From an uncultured Beijerinckiaceae bacterium (GTDB taxonomy: Bacteria > Pseudomonadota > Alphaproteobacteria > Rhizobiales > Beijerinckiaceae), in contig CALMGA010000145.1 of assembly GCA_937863205.1 (NCBI GenBank), forward strand, positions 1 to 5,123: a stretch of DNA of 5,123 nt. Reading direction: 5' to 3'. The translations under genes and the position numbers were made by a program. Each line of letters opens with the position of its first letter. The stretch's first letter is position 1. Under the pieces are notes generated by a model. It was not told the origin of the DNA. It did not search any database and saw only the letters and a program-made list of their open reading frames with translations. Positions 1 through 5,123 of this stretch are shown piece by piece.

Positions 1-312
1 CGTCAGCCCTCATCGACGCGCGAGTCAGCGATGGATCCAACCGGTTCCAATCAACTTGCCAAAGTAGTGCTAGTGCGCCATCACTGTGTTTCGGCAACGA
101 GTCCAGATGCTGATCGGCATCGAGGGCACGTTGTAAACTGCAGAAGGTGCAAGGCTGGAAGTTGCGCATAGAGTGACGGACTCATCCCGATCCACACCGC
201 TCCTGGACAGCCCACTTACCCCAAGAACGACCGGCTTCAGCGCAATGTGAACGACCGGGGCTGGCCGAAACCGGATTGACTGCTTTCGCTTCGCTGCATG
301 CGGAGAGCTGAC
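1..312. other. Non-coding stretch, no gene recognised
   Basis: No reading frame here has both a plausible start with a ribosome binding site and a recognisable product; all frames are broken by stops at short intervals. Hand-counted GC of a sample line (61-120) is about 52%, clearly below the 65-75% of the transporter genes. No tRNA-like cloverleaf or rRNA segment was recognised. The only internal structure noticed is a 10-bp direct repeat at 225-258. It could be the remains of decayed genes or a mobile-element scar, but nothing in it identifies an element. Confidence 0.5.
225..258. repeat. Short direct repeat pair, 24-nt period
   Basis: The decamer GAACGACCGG occurs at 225-234 and again at 249-258, separated by 14 nt. 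Flanking bases (CCCC before the first copy, GG after the second) do not extend the direct identity. With only two copies this could be chance, an operator pair or residue of decayed sequence. No function can be assigned. Confidence 0.35.
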
Positions 313-504
313 CTATATCGCTCCTAAAGGTACATGCCTTTCAAAGGCATACCCTGCACTGATTATCGTTTTCTCCAGGCTTTTCTGTGTCAGCCACTGC
401 AGCGGCGAGAGCAGGAAACTCAGGATGGTCCGCTGACCGATCCTGATCTCAGCTATAAGCGCCATGCTAGGCTCAAGTGGCGTCGGGCTCTGCTCGAAGC
501 GCAT
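313..504 (-). pseudogene. C-terminal relic of a HlyD-family T1SS membrane-fusion protein
   Basis: On the minus strand an open frame (stop-free from 582 down to the stop at 313-315) contains a stretch typical of the extreme C-terminus of HlyD-type periplasmic adaptors: a segment around 367-465 reading MALIAEIRIGQRT followed by ILSFLLSPLQ. The intact HlyD at 2915-4519 ends with the matching MRVTAEIRTGDRK and VLDYLLSPVM; about 12 of 26 aligned positions agree, so the two are related but not a recent duplicate. The usual glycine before the first Met is Ser here. Nothing recognisable as the lipoyl/barrel or coiled-coil regions precedes it, and the sequence after the SLEK segment runs on through a palindrome to a stop that is probably not the original one. 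No ribosome binding site or valid start is needed or seen. I read it as the tail of a second, oppositely oriented T1SS adaptor gene that has otherwise been lost. Known: this C-terminal motif is conserved in HlyD proteins. Inferred: pseudogene status. Confidence 0.7.
334..350. repeat. Perfect 8+8 bp palindrome with 1-nt centre
   Basis: ATGCCTTT at 334-341 and AAAGGCAT at 343-350 are exact reverse complements around a single C at 342. Outside them GGTA (330-333 region) and ACC continue the symmetry imperfectly with a 2-nt bulge. It lies inside the 3' part of the minus-strand HlyD relic, beyond the conserved motif. There is no T-tract on either side, so a Rho-independent terminator is unlikely. 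A dimeric-repressor operator or a remnant of a 3' stem-loop is possible. Confidence 0.5.
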
Positions 505-743
505 GTTGGCCCGCGGCAGCGGCCGGTGCGCCGCCTTCCTTAGGATAGGGGCGACATGAAACTGTTGTCGGCCATTAACGCCTCATTGGCTCCCGAGAAG
601 CCTCAAAGTGCCGCTCCATCGATAGGTTGCAACGCAATATCTGGCGCACGACAGAGTTGCAATAACAGCACTTCGCATCCGGACCGGTTCTAGCATACCA
701 GAGGGGACTTGCATAACATTCTCGTGAACGGCACAACCGCCGC

Positions 744-769
744 GGGCACAGGTGCCCTTCTTCTAAGAA
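744..769. promoter_or_regulatory. Two abutting inverted repeats upstream of the transporter start
   Basis: GGGCAC at 744-749 and GTGCCC at 752-757 are exact reverse complements with a 2-nt centre (as RNA, a 5-bp stem with a CAGG tetraloop). Directly adjoining, TTCTT at 758-762 and AAGAA at 765-769 form a second small inverted repeat. They end 39 nt before the GTG start at 809, a position where an operator or 5'-UTR hairpin would be expected. The first hairpin followed by a pyrimidine run vaguely resembles an attenuator, but the T-tract is poor. Function is inferred from position only. Confidence 0.25.
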
Positions 770-796
770 CTATTTCAGCATCAACGTACTTTTGGC

Positions 797-802
797 GAGG
801 AG
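797..802 (+). promoter_or_regulatory. Ribosome binding site deciding the GTG start at 809
   Basis: GAGGAG lies 6 nt before the GTG at 809-811, a strong Shine-Dalgarno match at ideal spacing. It supports this GTG as the start of the HlyB N-terminal domain; the resulting protein begins where E. coli HlyB does relative to its C39-like domain. Confidence 0.7.
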
Positions 803-808
803 CCGAAA

Positions 809-1153
809 GTGCATTCTGCCGTCGTAGAAGACACAGGGCTCAGAAGCCTCGCCTTGATAACGGCTCTGTCCGGCCAATCCTTGGATCTGCAGCAAGCCTC
901 GCAGGAATACCTGCGGCCCGGGTGCATTTCGACCCGCAACGACATCCTGCGGATTGCCAGACGTAGAGGTTTCAAGACCCGCGCGACACGGTCAACCATG
1001 CGCCGCCTCGATGCCGTCGCGCTCCCCGTCATCGCCCGGCACCGCGACGGCTCCTTCTTCGTCATCGGGCGCCGCACCGACACCGGCGTCCTCGTCGGCA
1101 TCTCCGGCGGGCCGCCGACCGCCTGGAGCCTCGACGAGCTGGCGACGAACTGA
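809..1153 (+). CDS. C39-like N-terminal domain of a split HlyB-type T1SS ABC transporter
   Basis: This 114-aa frame is the N-terminal C39-like domain (CLD) of an RTX-type exporter. In HlyB-family transporters the CLD sits in the cytoplasm and binds the unfolded substrate without cleaving it. By eye it aligns over its whole length with the first ~115 residues of E. coli HlyB: DTGLRSLALI for the first helix, then ILRIARRRGFK, the LPVIARHRDGSFFVI strand pair, and a WSLDEL segment. All catalytic positions of a true C39 peptidase are missing: Thr9 stands at the Cys position, Phe83 at the His position, and the Asp position falls in GISGG. Leader-peptide cleavage is therefore not expected. The frame stops at TGA 1151-1153, where the family would continue into the GELIF-like strand; that continuation is in frame 1 immediately downstream. 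GC rises along the gene from about 55% near its start to about 77% near its end. Most likely it is the first part of a frameshifted hlyB-type gene rather than a standalone protein. Confidence 0.75.
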   Translation: MHSAVVEDTGLRSLALITALSGQSLDLQQASQEYLRPGCISTRNDILRIARRRGFKTRATRSTMRRLDAVALPVIARHRDGSFFVIGRRTDTGVLVGISGGPPTAWSLDELATN

Positions 1154-1159
1154 TCTTTG
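1139..1159 (+). other. Frameshift junction inside the hlyB-type gene
   Basis: Up to about 1141 the HlyB-like reading is in frame 2 (ending WSLDEL). From about 1141 it is in frame 1 (GDELIFVVRR, which matches the HlyB segment reading GHIILITSR). Restoring one frame needs 1 nt, or a number equal to 1 modulo 3, added. Comparison with HlyB suggests two to four residues are also missing, so a deletion of about 7-10 nt fits as well as a single lost base. The quasi-repeat GAGCTG/GAACTG at the spot could have promoted slippage. No X-XXY-YYZ slippery heptamer is present. The downstream GTG at 1159 has no Shine-Dalgarno, but it lies only 5 nt after the TGA, so reinitiation is conceivable. Confidence 0.75.
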
Positions 1160-2910
1160 TGGTGCGCCGTGACGGTGCCGCGAGCGAACGCAAGACGTTC
1201 GGCCTCGGCTGGTTCCTGCCGGTGATGAAGCGCTTCGCCCGGGTGCTCGCCGAGGTGCTGCTCGTGTCCGTGTTCATCCAGCTCATCGCGCTCGTCGCGC
1301 CCTTGTTCACCCAGGTGGTGATCGACAAGGTGCTGGTGCACCGCGGCCTGACCACGCTGCAGGTGCTCGTCGTCGGCCTCCTCGCCATCAACCTCGCCGA
1401 CGTCACCCTGAACTGGCTGCGCACCTACGTCTTCGCCCACACCACCAGCCGGATGGACGCGATCCTCGGCTCGCAGCTGTTCCGCCACCTGCTCGGCCTG
1501 CCGATCGCCTACTTCGAAAGCCGCGCCACCGGGCAGACCGTGGCGCGCCTGCGCGAACTCGAGAACATCCGCCAGTTCATCACCGGCTCGGCGCTGACCC
1601 TGGTCATCGACACCGTGTTCGGCCTCGCCTTCCTCGCCGTGATGGCCTGGTACAGCCTGACGCTGACATGGGTCGTGGTCGCCTCGATCCCGTGCTACGC
1701 CCTGATCTCGCTCCTCATCACGCCGGCGCTGAAGGCGCGGGTGCAGGAGAAGTTCCAGTGCGGCGCCGCCAACCAGTCGCTGCTGGTCGAGAGCCTCGCC
1801 GGCATGCAGACGCTGAAGGCGATGGCGGTGGAGCCGCAGGTCCGCGACCGCTACGAGGAGCAACTCGCCGGCTACATCAACGCGGCGCTGCGGGTGGTCA
1901 CGCTCGGTGCCGCCGGCTCGCAACTCGTCGGGCTTACCGGCAAGGTGACCAGCGCGGCACTGTTGTGGTTCGGCGCCCAGGCGGTGATCGCCGGCCAGAT
2001 GACGATCGGTGAGTTCGTCGCCTTCAACATGCTGGCGCAGCAGATCAGCGGCCCGGTGCTGCGGCTCGCGCAGCTGTGGCAGGACTTCCAGCAGTTCCGG
2101 CTGTCGGTGGCGCGGCTGGGCGACATCCTCAACACGCCCGTCGAGAACGAGGCCGGGCCGAAGGGCAACCCGCCGCCGCTGCGCGGGCACCTGCGCTTCG
2201 AGCGCATCGGCTTCCGCTACAAGCCCGGCGGGCAAGAGATCCTACGCGACCTGACGCTGGAGGTCGGCGCCGGCGAGGTGGTCGGCTTGGTCGGGCGCTC
2301 CGGCTCGGGCAAATCGACGCTGACCAAACTGCTGCAGCGCCTGCACCTGCCAGAGCGCGGCCGGGTACTTGTCGACGGCATCGACGTCGGCCTGATCGAT
2401 CCCGCATGGCTGCGCCGGCAGATCGGGGTGGTGCTGCAGGAGAACGTTCTGTTCAACCGTTCCATCCGCGAGAACATCGCGCTGGCCAACCCGTCGGCAC
2501 CGCTGGAGCAGGTGATCGAGGCGGCGCGGCTTGCGGGAGCGCACGAGTTCATCATCGATCTGCCGCAGGGCTACGAGACGGTGCTGGAGGAGCGCGGGGC
2601 CAACCTATCGGGCGGGCAGCGTCAGCGCATCGCGATCGCCCGGGCGCTGCTCGGCAACCCGCGCATCCTGATCTTCGACGAGGCGACGTCGGCGCTGGAC
2701 TACGAGAGCGAGCGCATCATCCAGGCCAACATGCGGGCGATCTGCCAGGGGCGCACGGTGCTGATCGTGGCGCACCGGTTGTCGACGGTGCGCCACGCCA
2801 ACCGCATCCTGGTGATGGACAAGGGGCAGCTCGCCGAGGCGGGCAGCCACGAGGCGCTGATGAGCCAAGGCGGCATCTACGCCGGACTCGTTCTCCAGGC
2901 GGCGGGGTAG
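1159..2910 (+). CDS. HlyB-type T1SS ABC transporter, membrane and ATPase domains (frameshifted gene, second part)
   Basis: This part carries the export channel half and motor of an RTX-type T1SS transporter. It acts as a homodimer in the inner membrane and uses ATP to push an unfolded substrate through a HlyD/TolC-type conduit. Residues count from GTG 1159 (583 aa). An ABC transmembrane domain of six predicted helices covers about 28-310, including the family signatures VVIDKVLVHRGL, YVFAHTTSRMD, PIAYFESR and RLAQLWQDFQQ. The nucleotide-binding domain covers about 343-583: aromatic A-loop Tyr354, Walker A GRSGSGKST (379-387), Q-loop Gln427, signature LSGGQ (483-487), Walker B ILIFDE (503-508) with Glu508, D-loop SALD and H-loop His539. 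All ATPase residues are present. Joined to the upstream frame it gives about 697-702 aa, close to the ~707 of HlyB, so only the junction is damaged. The frame is open upstream to 967 but offers no better start than the GTG at 1159, which lacks a ribosome binding site. The stop lies 4 nt before the HlyD start. Identification is secure; whether it is translated as a separate protein, or the gene is dead, is not known. Confidence 0.9.
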   Translation: MVRRDGAASERKTFGLGWFLPVMKRFARVLAEVLLVSVFIQLIALVAPLFTQVVIDKVLVHRGLTTLQVLVVGLLAINLADVTLNWLRTYVFAHTTSRMDAILGSQLFRHLLGLPIAYFESRATGQTVARLRELENIRQFITGSALTLVIDTVFGLAFLAVMAWYSLTLTWVVVASIPCYALISLLITPALKARVQEKFQCGAANQSLLVESLAGMQTLKAMAVEPQVRDRYEEQLAGYINAALRVVTLGAAGSQLVGLTGKVTSAALLWFGAQAVIAGQMTIGEFVAFNMLAQQISGPVLRLAQLWQDFQQFRLSVARLGDILNTPVENEAGPKGNPPPLRGHLRFERIGFRYKPGGQEILRDLTLEVGAGEVVGLVGRSGSGKSTLTKLLQRLHLPERGRVLVDGIDVGLIDPAWLRRQIGVVLQENVLFNRSIRENIALANPSAPLEQVIEAARLAGAHEFIIDLPQGYETVLEERGANLSGGQRQRIAIARALLGNPRILIFDEATSALDYESERIIQANMRAICQGRTVLIVAHRLSTVRHANRILVMDKGQLAEAGSHEALMSQGGIYAGLVLQAAG

Positions 2911-2914
2911 GACC

Positions 2915-4519
2915 ATGGTCGAGCCGACACCTCTCCACCCTGCCGTCCTCAAGGACGCGCCGCATCCGGCGAAGCCGCTCGAGCCGGCCCAAATCGCCGA
3001 TGGCAAAGCCGCCGGGCCGACCGCGGCGGCATCGGTCGGGCCGCAGTTCGACAACCGTGGCAAGGTGCTGCGCCCGGCCTTCCCGCGCAAGCGCAAGGGC
3101 GAACCCCGCCTCAACGCCGTCGGTCGCCCCGGTCCGCGGCTTAACGCGGCCGAGCGCGCCTTCCTGCCGGCCGCCCTGGAGGTCGTCGAGACGCCGGCCT
3201 CGCCGGCGCTGCGCTGGACGGCGCTGTCGATCTGCACCCTGTTCGCCGCCGCGATCACGTGGGCGGCGGTGTCCGACATCGACATGGTGGCGGTAGCGCA
3301 GGGCAAGGTCGTGCCGCTGGGCCAGGTCAAGGTGGTGCAGCCGCTGGAGACGGCGATGATCCGCGCCATCTACGTCGACGAGGGCGACCACGTCGTGGCC
3401 GGCCAGCTCCTCGTCGACCTCGACCCGACGGAGGCGCAGGCGGATCTCGGCACCCTGCGCTACAACCTGTTCCAGGCCGAGCTCGACGCCGAGGTCGCCC
3501 GGGTGCTGCTCACCCGCGATCCCGCGACGCGGTTCGTCGCGCCGGCCGGCTCCGACCCGGAGCTGGTAGCGGGGAACTGGATGCAGGCAAAGCGCGAGAT
3601 CGAGCGCCACCTCGCCGCCCTGGCGGAGCTCGACGCCGAGCGCGGGCAGAAGCAGGCGTCGCTGGAAAGCAACGCCGCGCAGATCGAGCGGCTGTCGACC
3701 ATCCTGCCGCTGCTTGAAGAGAAGCTGACCACGGCGACGGGGCTGTGGGACAAGCGCTACGGCGCCCGCCCCGCGGTTCTCGACGCGGCGCAGGAGGTGG
3801 CGGAGAAGCGCGGCGACCTGAAAGCGGCGCGGAGCAACGTTCGCCAGATCGAGGCGGAGATGCGGGCGCTCGACGCCAAGCGCGACGAGGCGCGCGCCGC
3901 CTTCCTCGCCGACGCCGGCGACCGCCGCACCAAGGCGCTACAGAAGATTGCCGGGCTCGACCAGGAGATCACCAAGGTGCGGCAGAAGGAAAGCTACCGC
4001 CGGCTGGTGGCGCCGGTGGACGGCACGGTGCAGGGCGTCAAGGTGCACACGCCGGGCGCGGTGGTGACCACCGCCGACGTCCTGATGACGGTGGTGCCCG
4101 ACGGCGCCGGCATCGAGGTCGAGGCGCAGGTCGGCAACGGCGACATCGGCTTCGTGCGCGAGGGTCAGGCGGTGGAAGTAAAGCTCGACGCCTTCCCGTT
4201 CACCCGCTACGGGCTTATCAAAGGGCACGTGCGCAAGCTCGGGCGCGACGCGGTGCAGACGGGCCAAGTCGCGGGGGCGAACGGGGCGCCGGCGCAGCAG
4301 AGCGCGGCGGGCGTGGCGGCGCCGGCGGGAACGGCGGAGTTGAGCTACCCCGCCAAAATCACGTTGGACCGAGACTGGATCGGCGTCGGCGGCCACCGCG
4401 AGGCGGTTCAAGCGGGCATGCGGGTGACGGCGGAGATCCGGACGGGCGATCGCAAGGTGCTCGACTATCTGCTGTCGCCGGTGATGCAGGCCGTCAAGGA
4501 AGCAGGACGGGAAAGATAA
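2915..4519 (+). CDS. HlyD-family T1SS periplasmic adaptor (membrane-fusion protein)
   Basis: This protein is the adaptor that links the inner-membrane ABC transporter to an outer-membrane TolC-type channel. It has 534 aa, longer than E. coli HlyD (478). Residues 1-98 form a cytoplasmic N-terminus rich in Pro, Ala and basic residues. One transmembrane helix covers about 99-120 (WTALSICTLFAAAITWAAV). The first half of the lipoyl/barrel region follows (about 125-175, with VKVVQPLETAMIRAIYVDEG and VDLDPTEA). A long alpha-helical hairpin occupies about 175-358, rich in Glu, Ala, Arg and Lys. The second lipoyl half covers about 360-395 (RLVAPVDGTVQGVKVHTPG), and the beta-barrel about 398-510 (with VEVKLDAFPFTRYG). 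The C-terminal signature GMRVTAEIRTGDRK with YLLSPV closes the protein. An Ala/Gly-rich low-complexity insert lies near 450-475. The ATG at 2915 follows the transporter stop by 4 nt with GGGGTAGG just upstream, so the two genes are co-transcribed and probably translationally coupled. The reading frame is intact from end to end. No outer-membrane partner is seen in this window. Confidence 0.93.
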   Translation: MVEPTPLHPAVLKDAPHPAKPLEPAQIADGKAAGPTAAASVGPQFDNRGKVLRPAFPRKRKGEPRLNAVGRPGPRLNAAERAFLPAALEVVETPASPALRWTALSICTLFAAAITWAAVSDIDMVAVAQGKVVPLGQVKVVQPLETAMIRAIYVDEGDHVVAGQLLVDLDPTEAQADLGTLRYNLFQAELDAEVARVLLTRDPATRFVAPAGSDPELVAGNWMQAKREIERHLAALAELDAERGQKQASLESNAAQIERLSTILPLLEEKLTTATGLWDKRYGARPAVLDAAQEVAEKRGDLKAARSNVRQIEAEMRALDAKRDEARAAFLADAGDRRTKALQKIAGLDQEITKVRQKESYRRLVAPVDGTVQGVKVHTPGAVVTTADVLMTVVPDGAGIEVEAQVGNGDIGFVREGQAVEVKLDAFPFTRYGLIKGHVRKLGRDAVQTGQVAGANGAPAQQSAAGVAAPAGTAELSYPAKITLDRDWIGVGGHREAVQAGMRVTAEIRTGDRKVLDYLLSPVMQAVKEAGRER

Positions 4520-4523
4520 CAGA

Positions 4524-4538
4524 GAAAGAACGTCTTTC
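4524..4538 (+). other. Small hairpin after the HlyD stop
   Basis: GAAAGA at 4524-4529 and TCTTTC at 4533-4538 pair around a 3-nt loop, in the 60-nt gap after the HlyD stop (4517-4519). The stem is AT-rich and no T-run follows, so this is a poor Rho-independent terminator. It may be chance. It coincides with the place where base composition drops. Confidence 0.2.
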
Positions 4539-4568
4539 GATTGTGCGCTTGTGTCGGTAGAACTTTCC

Positions 4569-4574
4569 AGGAAG
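4569..4574 (+). promoter_or_regulatory. Ribosome binding site deciding the ATG start at 4580
   Basis: AGGAAG lies 5 nt before ATG 4580. The same frame has an earlier ATG at 4541, but that one has no Shine-Dalgarno and adds 13 hydrophilic, Cys-containing residues. The later start is therefore preferred. Confidence 0.6.
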
Positions 4575-4579
4575 AAAAG

Positions 4580-5050
4580 ATGTCGGCTTTAGCCAAGTCT
4601 TCTCACTTAGCTAGAATTACTGTTTTTCTACCTCTGGCTTCAATGATCGTAGGTCAGATCATTGGTGCGAATATTCTTGCAGTTGCGGCAATGAAGTTGC
4701 ATTCGTGGATCTATGTGATACCTTTTAATCAGGCTTCATTAGCAACCGTGATTGTGCGAGACATACTTGGATTAATCGTCGAGTCTCCTACGTATGGCTT
4801 TCTTTTACTATGCCTATTTCTTTCTGGCAAAGTCGTCGGAGGGAATAAATCAACTATCCTACTCAAGGTTCAAACAGTTGTTTTGTACCTCATACTCATA
4901 TGCTTGATAGCGCTCACGTCCTATCTTCTTGTAAAGCAGCCGGGTTACTCCATCATCCCTTATTATGTCTATATATATCCCTGTTTGCAGCAAGTATTTA
5001 TTCTGATAATGGGCCTACTCGTTTATACTCTTGCTATCGTAATATTTTAG
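4580..5050 (+). CDS. Unrecognised AT-rich polytopic membrane protein, 156 aa
   Basis: I do not recognise this family. From the ATG at 4580 the product is 156 aa and very hydrophobic. Membrane segments are predicted by eye at about 12-39, 70-86, 97-118 and 136-156. A short N-terminus carries Lys5, His9 and Arg12. The 41-69 loop contains VIVRDILGLIVESP, and a basic loop GKVVGGNKS (83-91) precedes the third helix. The Tyr-rich stretch IIPYYVYIYPCLQQ leads into the last helix, which ends at the C-terminus. No catalytic motif, signal-peptidase site or double-glycine leader is seen. Hand-counted GC over 4621-5040 is about 41%, against about 68% in the transporter ATPase region, and codons are A/T-ending; this points to recent acquisition from another genome. 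It starts 60 nt after the HlyD gene, on the same strand, with its own good ribosome binding site, and is followed 16 nt later by another start. Roles such as immunity or accessory protein for a secreted toxin fit the location but have no sequence support. That it is a real gene is fairly sure because of its length, ribosome binding site and coherent hydrophobicity. Confidence 0.7.
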   Translation: MSALAKSSHLARITVFLPLASMIVGQIIGANILAVAAMKLHSWIYVIPFNQASLATVIVRDILGLIVESPTYGFLLLCLFLSGKVVGGNKSTILLKVQTVVLYLILICLIALTSYLLVKQPGYSIIPYYVYIYPCLQQVFILIMGLLVYTLAIVIF

Positions 5051-5066
5051 AGAAGAGGTTTCTCAA

Positions 5067-5123
5067 ATGGTAATTACCCAGGGGGTGGCCAGCCTGGGCG
5101 AGTGCCGTCAGGCGCCGATGGTG
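5067..5123 (+). CDS. Start of a further gene, cut by the window edge
   Basis: An ATG at 5067, preceded by AGAAGAGG at 5051-5058 (8-nt spacing), opens a frame that stays open to the last base, giving only 19 residues (MVITQGVASLGECRQAPMV). GC rises again to the level of the transporter genes within these bases, unlike the preceding membrane gene. The fragment is too short to name. Its closeness to the upstream gene (16 nt) suggests co-transcription. A T1SS substrate or outer-membrane component would be a natural neighbour, but nothing here shows it. Confidence 0.45.
   Translation, partial: MVITQGVASLGECRQAPMV

Larger units (their letters stand above)
583..808. other. Leader region upstream of the transporter
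   Basis: About 225 nt of roughly 53-55% GC lie between the end of the relic's open frame and the transporter start. I find no convincing sigma70-type -35/-10 pair with proper spacing: TTGCAA at 657-662 and TTGCAT at 709-714 lack a matching -10. A short frame (556-693) crosses into it but has no recognisable product. The region holds two abutting inverted repeats at 744-769 and the ribosome binding site at 797-802. The promoter of the secretion genes probably lies here, but I cannot place it. Confidence 0.4.

Noticed and set aside
313..582. The HlyD-like relic as an inverted duplicate of the intact HlyD end
   Set aside because: Only about half of the residues match over the motif, and the DNA differs throughout. 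It derives from a distinct HlyD, not a recent copy.
556..693. Short + strand frame of 45 aa beginning MKLLSAINAS with an AGGGG-like site upstream; considered as a small exported peptide gene for the adjacent exporter
   Set aside because: It has no double-glycine leader, hydrophobic signal or recognisable motif. Composition matches the surrounding decayed DNA, and an exporter lacking the C39 protease would not process such a peptide. Chance is more likely.
709..966. + strand frame overlapping the start of the transporter in another frame
   Set aside because: It overlaps the C39-like domain frame, which has clear family similarity and a better ribosome binding site; its own product is unrecognisable.
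1139..1159. Programmed ribosomal frameshifting joining the two transporter frames
   Set aside because: A -1 shift would be needed, but there is no slippery heptamer and no obvious downstream stimulatory structure. Residues also appear to be missing relative to HlyB, so a mutation or sequence error is the simpler explanation.
781..2235. Long minus-strand open frame (484 aa) opposite the transporter gene
   Set aside because: It lies antisense to conserved HlyB motifs. Its product is an Arg/His/Glu/Gln-rich low-complexity string with no domain, typical of a GC-rich shadow frame.
2605..3610. Minus-strand open frames opposite the transporter end and HlyD start, and a + strand alternative frame at 2076-3296
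   Set aside because: They overlap well-supported ABC and HlyD coding sequence in other frames, and their compositions (Arg/Ala/Pro/Gly-rich) are those of shadow translation.
1..5123. CRISPR array, tRNA/rRNA genes, complete insertion sequence
   Set aside because: No regularly spaced repeats, no cloverleaf or ribosomal RNA sequence, and no transposase or terminal inverted repeats were recognised.

Overview
The window reads as a piece of a GC-rich proteobacterial genome, most likely alphaproteobacterial. That placement is inferred from the roughly 65-75% GC coding style and the HlyB/HlyD sequence type, not from any marker gene. Its core is a type I secretion (T1SS) exporter cassette on the + strand: an RTX-type ABC transporter (HlyB family, 809-2910) followed 4 nt later by its membrane-fusion partner (HlyD family, 2915-4519). 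Neither an obvious RTX substrate nor a TolC-type outer-membrane gene is inside the window.

Layout: 1-808 is mostly non-coding sequence of about 52-55% GC. It holds a decayed minus-strand relic of the C-terminus of a second, different HlyD protein (313-504), a perfect 8+8 bp palindrome (334-350), a short direct repeat, and two abutting inverted repeats (744-769) ahead of the transporter start. The transporter itself is split: the degenerate C39-like N-terminal domain (809-1153) is in frame 2, while the membrane and ATPase domains (1159-2910) are in frame 1. The two parts join into one HlyB-length protein if a small deletion or 1-nt error near 1139-1153 is repaired. The HlyD gene is intact and has an unusually long cytoplasmic N-terminus.

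After a 60-nt gap, composition falls to about 41% GC for a 156-aa, roughly four-helix membrane protein of unrecognised family (4580-5050). GC then rises again at the start of a further gene (5067 onward) that runs off the edge. The AT-rich membrane gene looks acquired.

Working model: HlyB and HlyD form the inner-membrane part of a T1SS exporter, but the frameshift may have inactivated it or left it working in two pieces. The relic upstream and the foreign-looking gene downstream suggest a locus that has been repeatedly rearranged. I see no clear new system. The frameshifted transporter, the antisense HlyD relic and the AT-rich membrane gene are the points worth checking.
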